A stretch of 64,000 nt of DNA from Streptomyces sp. PKU-EA00015 (lineage in GTDB: Bacteria > Actinomycetota > Actinomycetes > Streptomycetales > Streptomycetaceae): assembly GCF_013387495.1 (NCBI RefSeq), contig NZ_JABZEE010000038.1, positions 62,001 through 126,000 on the forward strand, read 5' to 3'. Within the stretch, counting starts at the first letter, position 1. Each line of letters opens with the position of its first letter. This document shows positions 1-8,163 of the stretch, in pieces. The notes under the pieces are model-generated. The model worked only from the letters and a program-made list of their open reading frames with translations. It made no database searches and had not been told where the DNA came from. The position numbers and the translations under genes were made by a program.

Positions 1-1460
1 TCGACGATGAAGAGCTCGCTGCGCTCCACGTCGTCACTGCGGCAGTCGGCGAGCTTGGCCGGCAGCGACGAGGACTCCAGGGCCGTCTTGCGGCGCTGCG
101 CCTCCTTGTGCTGGCGGGCCGCGATGCGCGTACGGGCGGCGGCGACCGCCTTCTCCAGGACGGCGCGGGCCTGCGCCTTCGCGTCCCGCTTGGTGGAGGT
201 CAGGAAGGCCTTGAGCTCCTTGGCGATCACGTTCGCGACGATCCGGTTGGCGGCCGAGGTGCCGAGGACCTCCTTGGTCTGGCCCTCGAACTGGGGCTCG
301 GCGAGCCGGACGGTCACGACGGCTGTGAGGCCCTCCAGGGCGTCGTCCTTGACGATGTCGTCCTCGGCGACGCGCAGCAGCTTGGCGGAGCGCAGGACCT
401 CGTTGACCGTCCTGGTCACCGAGCGCTCGAAGCCGGTGACATGGGTGCCGCCCTTGGGGGTGGCGATGATGTTGACGAACGACCTGACCGTGGTGTCGTA
501 GCCCGTGCCCCAGCGCAGGGCGACGTCGACGCCGAGTTCGCGGGTGACCTCGGTCGGGGTCATGTGACCGCGGTCGTCGAGGACGGGGACGGTCTCCTTG
601 AAGGTGCCCTGGCCGCTCAGCCGCAGCACGTCGCAGACCGCCTTGTCCTGCGCCAGATACTCGCAGAACTCGCTGATCCCGCCGTCGAAGCGGAACGTCT
701 CCACGCTCTTGCCTTCGCCGTCGCCACCCGCCGGTCCGCGCTCGTCGTGCACGACGATGGTGAGCCCGGGGACGAGGAAGGCGGTCTGCCGGGCGCGCTG
801 GTGGAGCGTCTCCAGGGAGAGCCTGGCGTCCTTGAGGAAGATCTGGCGGTCCGCCCAGTACCGCACGCGGGTGCCGGTGCGGGCCTTCGGCACGCGCTTG
901 CCCTTCAGGAGCCCGTTGGCCGGGTCGAAGGGGGCGTCGGGGCCGGACTCGGTGAAGATGCCGGGCACGCCGCGCCGGAAGCTGATCATGTGGGTGGCGC
1001 CGCCGCGGTCCACCTCGACGTCGAGACGCGCGGAGAGCGCGTTCACGACAGAGGCGCCGACGCCGTGCAGACCGCCGGAGGCCGCGTACGACCCGCCGCC
1101 GAACTTGCCGCCGGCGTGCAGTTTGGTCATCACGACCTCGACGCCCGACAGGCCGGTCTTGGGCTCGACGTCGACCGGGATGCCGCGGCCGTTGTCCCGG
1201 ACCTCGACGGACCCGTCCTCGTGAAGGATGACCTCGATGTGGTCGCAGTGGCCGCCGAGGGCCTCGTCCACGGCGTTGTCGATGATCTCCCACAGGCAGT
1301 GCATCAGGCCGCGGCTGTCGGTGGACCCGATGTACATGCCGGGCCGCTTGCGGACCGCTTCGAGACCCTCCAGGACGAGCAGGTGCCGCGCGGTGTAGTT
1401 GGAACCGTCACGGTCTGCGGTCAGCAGCGCTGTGGACGGCACGGACGTTTCGGCGGTCAC
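1..1460 (-). CDS. parE: DNA topoisomerase IV subunit B (type IIA, GyrB/ParE family), 3' end outside window
   Basis: ATP-driven subunit of the type IIA topoisomerase that decatenates daughter chromosomes. About 486 codons are visible; the gene runs off the left edge. The GHKL ATPase fold shows IIDNAVDEALGG (around residues 59-70, with the catalytic Glu and Mg-binding Asn), GRGIPV (91-96) and GLHGVGASVVNALS (from 130). The last visible residues, SELFIV, lead directly into where the TOPRIM motif EGDSA should begin, so the cut falls just before the metal-binding site. The GTG start at 1460 has GAGGAG seven bases upstream. Streptomyces have a separate gyrB near dnaA; this copy beside hrdB corresponds in position to the topoisomerase IV gene (also called parY in S. 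coelicolor, from memory). It could be labelled gyrB by similarity alone; context favours topo IV. Confidence 0.93.
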   Translation of the reverse strand, partial: MTAETSVPSTALLTADRDGSNYTARHLLVLEGLEAVRKRPGMYIGSTDSRGLMHCLWEIIDNAVDEALGGHCDHIEVILHEDGSVEVRDNGRGIPVDVEPKTGLSGVEVVMTKLHAGGKFGGGSYAASGGLHGVGASVVNALSARLDVEVDRGGATHMISFRRGVPGIFTESGPDAPFDPANGLLKGKRVPKARTGTRVRYWADRQIFLKDARLSLETLHQRARQTAFLVPGLTIVVHDERGPAGGDGEGKSVETFRFDGGISEFCEYLAQDKAVCDVLRLSGQGTFKETVPVLDDRGHMTPTEVTRELGVDVALRWGTGYDTTVRSFVNIIATPKGGTHVTGFERSVTRTVNEVLRSAKLLRVAEDDIVKDDALEGLTAVVTVRLAEPQFEGQTKEVLGTSAANRIVANVIAKELKAFLTSTKRDAKAQARAVLEKAVAAARTRIAARQHKEAQRRKTALESSSLPAKLADCRSDDVERSELFIV

Positions 1461-1893
1461 GCGGTTCGCTCCTCGCTGAATTTCAGATGTGGCCAAGTGG
1501 GGTAAAGGCCCGGGCGTCGGTCGCCGCTCAGAGCCTACAGAGGCCTGGTAGAGCCGATGTAGCGCCACCCTCTTGATTTCTTACGCTAGTCCAGCATCGC
1601 ATACGTGTTCGATCCCTCGATGGGGTGACGTGCACATCACGTTCCCTTCGAGGCATGAACCATTTAGGCTCCGGGCACGTCCTCAAGAACAACCGGCAAC
1701 CCAGCCGGGAGGGCCAAACGAGACAAGCAACGCGAAATCCGTAGAGCGAAGCAATACGGCTCATTCGCCGCCAACCGGCAGCAGTCAGCCGCCTCGGAAA
1801 AAAATTCGAGGGAAAGCCCCGAGCGGGAACGTTTTCGGGCTGGTTGGATGTTGCACCTGGTACGACAGCTCGTCGAGCTAGAGAAGAGGCGAC
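1461..1893. other. Divergent intergenic region between parE and the DUF7455 gene
   Basis: This 433-base gap must hold promoters for parE (leftward) and the small DUF7455 gene (rightward). No convincing -35/-10 pair could be fixed by eye. A perfect 13-base palindrome (AGCTCG, T, CGAGCT; 1867-1879) lies about 15 bases before the GTG of the right-hand gene and just before its GAGAAGAGG ribosome binding site. The segment 1680-1870 is more A-rich than its surroundings. Open frames here have no gene-like codon bias and are treated as non-coding. Confidence 0.5.
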
Positions 1894-2124
1894 GTGACTA
1901 CTGTTCTGACCCCCGCGAGCCCGCTGACGGCCGCTGACCGCTGCGACCGCTGCGGCGCTCAGGCGTATCTGCGCGTCGTCCTGATCAGCGGTGGTGAACT
2001 GCTCTTCTGCGCCCACCACGGACGCAAGTTCGAGCCGGAACTCAAGAAGATCGCCGCGGAGATACAGGATGAGACGGACCGACTGACGGCCGTTCCGGCC
2101 GGAGCCGGCGAAGAGGACCACTGA
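1894..2124 (+). CDS. DUF7455 family small protein
   Basis: A 76-residue protein of unknown function that is widespread in streptomycetes next to hrdB. It carries two pairs of metal-ligand-like residues: CDRCGA near residue 17-20 and CAHHGRKF near 42-47, which together look like a small zinc-binding module (Cys-x2-Cys and Cys-x-His-His), followed by an acidic, helix-prone tail rich in Glu and Lys. The GTG start at 1894 is preceded by GAGAAGAGGCGAC; no better start exists in frame. It is transcribed alone, rightward, and ends in a strong hairpin shared with the convergent protease gene. The zinc-binding reading is inferred from residue spacing; the DUF7455 label is from family recognition. Confidence 0.8.
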   Translation: MTTVLTPASPLTAADRCDRCGAQAYLRVVLISGGELLFCAHHGRKFEPELKKIAAEIQDETDRLTAVPAGAGEEDH

Positions 2125-2170
2125 GACCTCGCATCCACGACGAGCCATGAGCCGGTCGAGGACCGGCGTC

Positions 2171-2206
2171 GGGCGGCTGCACCCTGGACACAGGGAGCAG
2201 CCGCCC
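2171..2206. terminator. Bidirectional hairpin terminator between DUF7455 gene and secreted protease
   Basis: GGGCGGCTGC (2171-2180) pairs perfectly with 2197-2206. The loop contains a second 5-bp stem, CCCTG with CAGGG around GACA. It sits between two convergent stop codons (2124 and 2246) and can end transcription from both sides. Confidence 0.85.
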
Positions 2207-2245
2207 GCTCTCATACAGGGACCGCGGGGATGAACGCGGCAGCGG

Positions 2246-3094
2246 TCAGTGGCCGGCCAGGACGTTCCCCCCGGTGACCAAGGGGGCGAGGGTCGACACC
2301 CGGGTGTAGACCCCAGGTGCTTCGGGGCGGCCGCAGCCGCTGCCCCACGAGACGAGGCCGATGAGCCGCCCGCGTGCGATCAGCGGACCCCCGCTGTCCC
2401 CCTGACAGGCGTCCCGGCCGCCCTGCGGAGCCCCGGCGCAGAGCATGGTGGTCTTCGTGTACCGGCTGCCCAGTCCGCCCGGGTAGGCCCGCTCACAGGT
2501 CGCGTCCGGCAGGACCGAGACGCGCGCCGCACGCAGCGTGGGCGCGTAGCTGCCCCCGCCGCCCGTGGTGTCGCCCCAGCCGTACACGGTGGCCTCGGTG
2601 CCGGGCGCGTACACGTCCTCACCCGCCTTCGCGACCGGGAGCACATTGGCACCCGGCAGGGCCTCTGAGAGCGTCAGGACCGCCATGTCGGCCGTGTTCG
2701 TGGCGGGGTCGTACGCCGACGAGACCTGACTCGAGCGGACGGCGATCTCCCGTCCGCCCTGCCCGTCCAGTGCGGACCGGCCGGAGATGACGCGCAGATC
2801 CCGCAGGGCGCTCACTTCCTTGCCCAGCACGGCCCGGCTGAGGCAGTGCGCGGCTGTCATCACCTTCGTGGGCGCCACGACGACGCCCCCGCAGAACTGC
2901 CCGGCCCGCTTTGGGCCGAACCGGTCACGGCTGGACAGGGCGACGACCCAGGGACTCTCTTCGGCCTTCACCTCGAAGCCGCCGACGACCACGCGGTCGG
3001 CGACTGCGGGCGAGGGCATCGCCAGTGGCACCAGGACTGCGGCGGCGATGAGGGCCGGAACCCCGGCCAGTCCTCGGGCTGTGGGACGACGCAT
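2246..3094 (-). CDS. Secreted trypsin-like serine protease (S1 family)
   Basis: 282-residue exported protease. An Arg-rich start, then a hydrophobic stretch (GVPALIAAAVLVPLAM) and an Ala-x-Ala-type site before DRVVVGG form a signal peptide plus short propeptide; VVGG is the usual mature N-terminus of chymotrypsin-fold proteases. The triad is visible as TAAHC (His), TADMAVLTL (Asp) and GDSGGP (Ser). Paired cysteines fit the family disulfides. The ATG at 3094 is chosen because GGAGG lies six bases upstream; an in-frame extension to 3337 runs through the hrdB terminator and is not gene-like. It lies alone between two terminators, so it is probably monocistronic. The substrate is unknown. Confidence 0.92.
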   Translation of the reverse strand: MRRPTARGLAGVPALIAAAVLVPLAMPSPAVADRVVVGGFEVKAEESPWVVALSSRDRFGPKRAGQFCGGVVVAPTKVMTAAHCLSRAVLGKEVSALRDLRVISGRSALDGQGGREIAVRSSQVSSAYDPATNTADMAVLTLSEALPGANVLPVAKAGEDVYAPGTEATVYGWGDTTGGGGSYAPTLRAARVSVLPDATCERAYPGGLGSRYTKTTMLCAGAPQGGRDACQGDSGGPLIARGRLIGLVSWGSGCGRPEAPGVYTRVSTLAPLVTGGNVLAGH

Positions 3095-3183
3095 ACGGCC
3101 TCCTGACTCTGCGTGAATGGCTGTGCACCCAGAGTGGTGCAGGGTGCCCCCGACCGCACCCGCGAGAGAACCTGGACACGGCG

Positions 3184-3217
3184 AAGGGCCCGGTCCCCCA
3201 TGAGGGACCGGGCCCTT
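3184..3217. terminator. Hairpin terminator downstream of hrdB
   Basis: A perfect 14-bp stem (AAGGGCCCGGTCCC, 3184-3197, with 3204-3217) and a six-base loop, 32 bases past the hrdB stop codon and upstream of the protease start. It ends hrdB transcription and insulates the protease promoter. Confidence 0.85.
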
Positions 3218-3248
3218 TCGCGGCATGGGCCGCAGGCGCCCCGACGAC

Positions 3249-4802
3249 CTAGTCGAGGTAGTCCCGCAGCACCTGGGAGCGCGACGGGTGACGCAGCTTC
3301 GACATCGTCTTGGACTCGATCTGACGGATGCGCTCACGCGTCACGCCGTAGACCTTGCCGATCTCGTCGAGGGTCTTCGGCTGACCGTCGGTGAGACCGA
3401 AGCGCATCGAGACGACGCCCGCCTCACGCTCGGACAGCGTGTCCAGGACCGAGTGCAGCTGCTCCTGGAGGAGCGTGAAGCTGACCGCGTCGGCCGGCAC
3501 GACCGCCTCGGAGTCCTCGATGAGGTCACCGAACTCGCTGTCACCGTCCTCGCCGAGCGGCGTGTGCAGCGAAATGGGCTCGCGGCCGTACTTCTGGACC
3601 TCGATGACCTTCTCGGGGGTCATGTCGAGCTCCTTGGCCAGCTCCTCCGGGGTGGGCTCGCGGCCCAGGTCCTGGAGCATCTGGCGCTGCACCCGCGCGA
3701 GCTTGTTGATGACCTCGACCATGTGCACCGGGATACGGATGGTGCGGGCCTGGTCGGCCATGGCGCGGGTGATCGCCTGACGGATCCACCAGGTGGCGTA
3801 CGTGGAGAACTTGTAGCCCTTGGTGTAGTCGAACTTCTCGACGGCACGGATCAGACCGAGGTTGCCCTCCTGGATCAGGTCCAGGAAGAGCATGCCGCGG
3901 CCGGTGTAGCGCTTGGCCAGCGAGACGACCAGTCGGAGGTTGGCCTCCAGCAGGTGGTTCTTGGCGCGGCGGCCGTCCTCGGCGATGATCTCCAGCTCGC
4001 GCTTGAGCTTGGGGGCGAGCTTGTCCGAGTTCGCCAGCTTGTCCTCGGCGAACAGGCCCGCCTCGATGCGCTTGGCGAGCTCGACCTCCTGCTCGGCGTT
4101 GAGGAGCGGGACCTTGCCGATCTGCTTGAGGTAGTCCTTGACCGGGTCGGCGGTGGCGCCGGCGACGGCGACCTGCTGTGCGGGCGCGTCGTCCTCGTCG
4201 TCGTCGGAGAGGACAAAGCCCTTGCTCTCGCCTTCGGGCTCCTCCTCGTCGCCCTTGGCACCGGGCTGGACCTCGTCGAGCAGCTCTTCGCCCTCGACGA
4301 TCTCGTCGTCCTTCTTGCCCGTGGTCTTCTTCGCCGCGGTCTTCTTGGCGACCGTCTTCTTCGCCGCGGTCTTCTTCGTCGCCGCCTTCTTGGCGGCGGT
4401 CTTCTTGGCGGGCTCGGCGGCCGCCGACTCGTCCGCCGTGACGTCGACGGTCTCGGGCGACGGCGCCGCGGTGGCGGCGACGGTCTTCGCCGGAGCCGTC
4501 TTGGCGGCGACGGTCTTGGTGGCGGTGCGCTTTGCCGGGCTCTTCGCTGCGACGCTCTTGCGGGCGCGCTTCGGCGACTCCGCTGCACTGACCATCAGCG
4601 TCACACCCTCTTCCTCGAGGATCTGGTTGAGGCTGCGCAGAACATTCTTCCACTGGGTTGGCGGAATCTGGTCAGCCTCGAAGGCCCGACGCACGTCATC
4701 GCCGGCGATCTGCCCATCAGCCTTTCCCCGCTCGATGAGCGCCATCACAGACTCGGACTCGGCGATCTCCGGCGGGAGCGTACGGGATGTGCTGGCCGAC
4801 AC
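3249..4802 (-). CDS. hrdB: Principal RNA polymerase sigma factor HrdB
   Basis: Essential housekeeping sigma-70 factor, 517 residues. The N-terminus carries the conserved region-1.1-like part, followed by a long Lys/Ala-rich linker (roughly residues 75-165, repeats of KKTAAK) typical of actinobacterial HrdB. Region 1.2 begins near DPVKDYLKQIG (about 220); region 2 includes LFLDLIQEGNLGLI and KFSTYATWWIRQAITRA (about 305-345), which bind -10 DNA and core polymerase; region 4.2 ends in VTRERIRQIESK...HPSRS. The GTG at 4802 is preferred over TTG at 4808 because GAGAGG lies six bases before GTG but touches the TTG. Transcription is isolated by hairpins on both sides. Multiple promoters are expected upstream. 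Confidence 0.98.
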   Translation of the reverse strand: MSASTSRTLPPEIAESESVMALIERGKADGQIAGDDVRRAFEADQIPPTQWKNVLRSLNQILEEEGVTLMVSAAESPKRARKSVAAKSPAKRTATKTVAAKTAPAKTVAATAAPSPETVDVTADESAAAEPAKKTAAKKAATKKTAAKKTVAKKTAAKKTTGKKDDEIVEGEELLDEVQPGAKGDEEEPEGESKGFVLSDDDEDDAPAQQVAVAGATADPVKDYLKQIGKVPLLNAEQEVELAKRIEAGLFAEDKLANSDKLAPKLKRELEIIAEDGRRAKNHLLEANLRLVVSLAKRYTGRGMLFLDLIQEGNLGLIRAVEKFDYTKGYKFSTYATWWIRQAITRAMADQARTIRIPVHMVEVINKLARVQRQMLQDLGREPTPEELAKELDMTPEKVIEVQKYGREPISLHTPLGEDGDSEFGDLIEDSEAVVPADAVSFTLLQEQLHSVLDTLSEREAGVVSMRFGLTDGQPKTLDEIGKVYGVTRERIRQIESKTMSKLRHPSRSQVLRDYLD

Positions 4803-5060
4803 GAACAACCTCTCGGAACGATGGAAAACGGCTTCCGGCCCCGCCCATGATCGGGCCGGAGCCGACGACCACCGGGCTGCGGATGTACCGGTGGCGCGGG
4901 CGGAACCTCGGAGCTGTCACAGCGCCGTCCACGGCAGCTGTATTCCCTCCTCGGCTGTCACCTCTTAGGTCATCGCACGGTTTCGAGGAGCGTTACGCCC
5001 AATCCGCGTGGCCCGAGTCACACCGCATATGCCATGAAACGACCAGATGGGGGCATTCGC
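4803..5060 (-). promoter_or_regulatory. hrdB upstream promoter region with a weak SigR-like candidate
   Basis: About 260 bases upstream of hrdB hold its promoters. On the minus strand GGAAT (4946-4942) is followed after 18 bases by GCT, close to the thiol-stress sigma SigR pattern GGAAT-N18-GTT; hrdB is known to have a SigR-dependent promoter in S. coelicolor. The last base triplet does not match fully, so this is only a candidate. No clear HrdB-type -10 was assignable by eye. Confidence 0.35.
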
Positions 5061-5109
5061 CGCACAGCGTGTCGCCGGATCCCGGCGGAATCCGGCGACA
5101 CGCTGTGCG
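5061..5109. terminator. 20-bp-stem hairpin terminator between whiH and hrdB
   Basis: A perfect 20-bp inverted repeat: arm 5061-5080 (begins CGCACAGCG) pairs with 5090-5109, nine-base loop. It starts 31 bases past the whiH stop codon and stops whiH transcripts from reading into the hrdB promoter region. Confidence 0.9.
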
Positions 5110-5140
5110 TACACCTCCACACTCCCGACCGCCCCGGTGG

Positions 5141-6028
5141 TCAGTGCTCGCGCGGGGCGGGCACCACTCGTTCCGCTTCCGGGTGAACCATGAGCAGTTG
5201 CCGCATGGCCGATTCGGCGGCCTGCGGGTCGCCCGAGGCGAGCGCTTCGGCGATACGGGCGTGCTGGGCCACGGCGGCTTCGTTCGGGCGGTCACAGCCT
5301 GTGACCGGCCCGCCGGACACCTGGAGTGCGGCGGACACGATCCCCGACAGGTGCTCCAGCATGCGGTTGCCGGCGAGCTGGATGAGCAGGGAGTGGAACT
5401 CGGCATCGGCCCGCGAAAAGGTGAGCCCGTCACCCTGGGCCAGGGCGTGCCCCATGATCTCGACCATGTCGGCGAGCCGCTGCTGAGCGTCGTCACGACC
5501 GTGCCCGGCGGCGAGGCGGGCGGCGAGCGGCTCGATGGTCCAGCGCAGCTCGTTCAGCTCCCGGCGCTGGTCGTCGCGCTGGGGGCCGAAGGCGCGCCAC
5601 TCGATGATGTCGGGGTCGAGCAGATTCCAGTCGCTCACGGGGCGCACACGAGTGCCGACATTGGGGCGGGCACTGACCAGACCCTTGGCCTCGAGGACGC
5701 GCAGGGACTCGCGGACGACGGTGCGGGAGACCTCGAAACGCTGGCCGATCTCCTCGGGGACGAGCGGACGATCGGCACCGAGGTCGCCGGAGACGATCAT
5801 CTGGCCGAGCTGCTGGACGAGTTGACCGTGCAGCCCACGGCCGCGGCTACCTGCCGCGCGGCGGGCGACTCGACCCAGCTCCGCGTCCGCGCCTTCCCAG
5901 GAGGGAGGGCCGACGCGGTCGACGCCCGGCGACTCCGCGTAGGGGTATCGGTCGAGTTCGCCCGGGCCTGCGAGGCCGGTCTCGGAGGGGCGGGCGGCGG
6001 TCATCATGGTGTGCGCAAGGGTACTCAC
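5141..6028 (-). CDS. whiH: Sporulation regulator WhiH (GntR/FadR family)
   Basis: 295-residue DNA-binding regulator needed for sporulation septation in aerial hyphae of streptomycetes. An N-terminal low-complexity segment is followed by a GntR winged helix (GLHGQLVQQLGQMIVSGDLG..., recognition helix around SRTVVRESLRVLEAKGL) and a C-terminal all-helical FCD effector-binding domain in which acidic and His residues (DAEFHSLLIQLAGN) mark the usual ligand or metal pocket. The GTG at 6028 (VSTLAHTMM) has AAAGGA just upstream and gives the length I recall for S. coelicolor WhiH; the in-frame extension to 6112 lacks a site. Position directly after hrdB matches the known order. The ligand is not known from sequence. 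Confidence 0.93.
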   Translation of the reverse strand: MSTLAHTMMTAARPSETGLAGPGELDRYPYAESPGVDRVGPPSWEGADAELGRVARRAAGSRGRGLHGQLVQQLGQMIVSGDLGADRPLVPEEIGQRFEVSRTVVRESLRVLEAKGLVSARPNVGTRVRPVSDWNLLDPDIIEWRAFGPQRDDQRRELNELRWTIEPLAARLAAGHGRDDAQQRLADMVEIMGHALAQGDGLTFSRADAEFHSLLIQLAGNRMLEHLSGIVSAALQVSGGPVTGCDRPNEAAVAQHARIAEALASGDPQAAESAMRQLLMVHPEAERVVPAPREH

Positions 6029-6187
6029 GCATCCTTTGTCGGCTCCGCTTCCGAGCCCCTTGAGGTCTTTGGTGAAAAGCACACGAAAGGGTGATCGGCG
6101 CTCACGCCGCAATTGACGCCTTATCGTAAGGAATCGGGCAGCCTTAAGGGAGTTGCGGGCAGTTGGCGCCCGAGCGATCGGCCTTGA

Positions 6188-7055
6188 TCACCAAGACGCA
6201 CTGCGTCGGACCGTCATGAACAGATACGCGCAGATCAGGGCCGACAACGACAACGCCAGTGCCGCTCCGACAGGTTGCCCGATCACCTGAAGGGCCGCTG
6301 CCGGCCACCAATCCGCCTCGCGAGGCAGCCGCAGCAGGCCAGGTCGTGGAACTTGCCGGGAAGTCCGGCGATCGAACGGGCGGGCGGAGCGGGCAACGCG
6401 TGCTCGACGAGCGGCGCGATCAGCACCGGTACCGCGAGAACGGCCGTGACGCCGGCGGCCGTGACGCGGAAGAGGCCCGCTGCGAGCAGCCTGGCCCAGG
6501 CGCAGCCCACGCAACACGCCACGAAGGACGGCAGTTTCCTCGGCTGGACTCCCAAGTGCGCCTCCGTAGACGAGACGCAGGGCCTGTATGTCGGCCGCCA
6601 CCACTACCGTCGCGCCGCGCTCACCAGGGCAGCGGCCGCGGTCACCGCGAGCTTCGCCTACAGCAGTCCCGCCCCCGGGGACCCGGTGCCCCCAGCCAGA
6701 GAGGTCGCGGCAGGGGTCGTCGAGGACCAGAGGGCTGCGGGCTCCCAACAGAGCGGCGGCGAGCCCGAGTCTGCGGTCCATACCCAGGGAGAGCAGGCCC
6801 AGCTGCTGCTGGCTGCGCGCGGTCCGCGCGGGATGCCCGGGCATGTCCCCGAACAGCACGCCGACCTCGCGTGCGGGATCCGCGATGCGGTGCAGGAGGT
6901 TGCCCCGGAAGCAGGTGACGCCACGGCCGCTCTCCAGCCCGGGCATCAGCCTCAACGCCGTTGTCTTCCCGGAACCGGACGGCCCGAGGAGGACCGTGAC
7001 GCCGCCCGGCCGCGCCTCGAAGGAGAGATCGTCGACGGCGGGCGGCGTCCAGGGA
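6188..7055 (-). pseudogene. Decayed ABC transporter (ATPase plus membrane part), frameshifted
   Basis: Broken gene directly after the NUDIX-HTH gene. Reading leftward, an ATPase start is clear: DDLSFEARPGG, then Walker A GPSGSGKTT around 6970-7000. The signature survives as LSLGMDRRLGLAAALLG (normally LSGGM/Q...) and Walker B as LVLDDP with a D-loop-like CRDLS, so the catalytic Glu after Asp is replaced by Asp. The H-loop region (VVVAADIQ) has lost its His. Further on, hydrophobic helices appear in two different frames (AAGVTAVLAVPVLIAPLVEHA near 6450, and GAALALSLSALICAYLF near 6200-6250), showing at least two frameshifts. No start codon lies in frame before Walker A. An export-type ABC protein with a fused or adjacent permease is the likely ancestor; substrate unknown. 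Confidence 0.75.
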
Positions 7056-7820
7056 TCAGACCTCGGGGCGCAGCATGGGCGGGTTGAGCAGAGTGGCCCC
7101 GCCGGCCCGGAACAGCTGGGCGGGACGGCCTCCCTGCCGGGTCGTCGTGCCGCCCGCGGGGACCAGGAAGCCCGGCGTACCGGTCACCTTGCGGTGGAAG
7201 TTGCGCGGGTCGAGGGCAACACCCCACACCGCCTCGTACACCCGGCGCAGCTCCCCGACCGTGAACTCCGGCGGGCAGAAGGCCGTGGCCAGCGAGGAGT
7301 ACTCGATCTTGGAACGGGCGCGCTCCACACCGTCCGCCAGGATCAGCGCGTGATCGAAGGCGAGGGGGCCCTGCTGCTCGTCCTCGCGCGCGAAACCGTT
7401 CTCCTGGCCGAGCAACTCCTCCACGGGGGCCCAGCGGGCGCTGTTCGCGTCGCCGCCGGCGCGGGGAGCCGGCAGGTCGGGTGCGAGAACGAGGTGCGCG
7501 ACGCTGACCACACGCATCCGCGGGTCGCGCTTGGGGTCTCCGTAGGTGGCGAGCTGCTCCAGGTGGGCCCCGTTGGCCGGCGCCGGGGACGCGGGGTCAT
7601 GGGCGCACAGCCCTGTCTCCTCGGAGAGCTCACGCGCCGCCGCGGCCGCCAGGTCCTCGTCCGCCCGTACGAATCCTCCGGGCAGCGCCCATCGCCCCTG
7701 GAACGGCGGCTCACCTCGACGCACGACCAGCGCGCAGAGGGCGTGACGACGCACGGTGAGCACGACCAGATCGACGGTGACGGCAAAGGGCGGAAAGGCC
7801 GACGGGTCGTAGGGAGACAT
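7056..7820 (-). CDS. NUDIX hydrolase with C-terminal winged-helix domain (NrtR-like)
   Basis: 254 residues. The NUDIX box is complete and canonical (G-x5-E-x7-REL-x-EE-x-GL, in GGFVRADED...RELSEETGL, about residues 48-71), so hydrolysis of a nucleoside diphosphate derivative such as ADP-ribose is chemically possible. The C-terminal third (from YSSLATAFCPPEFTVGELRRVY, then NFHRKV) matches the winged helix-turn-helix of NrtR-type regulators, which sense ADP-ribose-like ligands. Many NrtR proteins have lost catalysis; here the box is intact, so enzyme, regulator or both are open. The start at 7820 has no ribosome binding site but a -10-like TATGAT six bases upstream, suggesting a leaderless mRNA with an inverted repeat across the promoter. 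Downstream lies the ABC pseudogene. Confidence 0.85.
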   Translation of the reverse strand: MSPYDPSAFPPFAVTVDLVVLTVRRHALCALVVRRGEPPFQGRWALPGGFVRADEDLAAAAARELSEETGLCAHDPASPAPANGAHLEQLATYGDPKRDPRMRVVSVAHLVLAPDLPAPRAGGDANSARWAPVEELLGQENGFAREDEQQGPLAFDHALILADGVERARSKIEYSSLATAFCPPEFTVGELRRVYEAVWGVALDPRNFHRKVTGTPGFLVPAGGTTTRQGGRPAQLFRAGGATLLNPPMLRPEV

Positions 7821-7826
7821 GCCGCG

Positions 7827-7848
7827 ATCATAGTCGTCTGCCTGACGA
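7827..7848 (-). promoter_or_regulatory. Leaderless promoter and inverted-repeat operator of the NUDIX-HTH gene
   Basis: On the minus strand TATGAT (7832-7827) is six bases before the ATG at 7820, placing the transcript start at or next to the A of ATG. Immediately upstream, GACGA/TCGTC arms (7834-7838 and 7844-7848) form a 15-bp inverted repeat in the -10/-35 spacer, a natural place for autorepression by the encoded winged-helix domain. Confidence 0.5.
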
Positions 7849-8163
7849 TAAACACACCCTTCCCAAGGTGCGGCACCGGTTTCTTCACCCCCGTCCCGGG
7901 TGGCTGCCCAAGGCTGGTCACACCGCCGACCGAAGATCCTGCGCGGCCTCCTCGACCATGCCGAACCGCCTGTTGACGCGGCCGGCGAACGGTGCGCCCG
8001 CCACGCTCGGACCGGAGATTCGCAGCGCTCCGAGCATCACACTCGGCATCGGCGCAGTGCGACGGTCCCCCTTGGTGCATCGGGCCGGATCCCGGCCGGG
8101 ACGGGCGGGAGATACGGGGGCGGGCTCGGCGCCCTGGTGTGCCGGACGCCCTCGTTCACGGCG
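7849..8163. other. Intergenic region between NUDIX gene and DUF4192 gene
   Basis: About 315 bases between the NUDIX-HTH start and the 3' end of the DUF4192 gene. No gene, clean terminator or further repeat was recognised; any open frames here simply extend into the adjacent repeat. Confidence 0.4.

Noticed and set aside
3225..4850. 541-codon plus-strand ORF opposite hrdB
   Set aside because: Antisense shadow of the sigma factor; no start site or codon pattern of its own.
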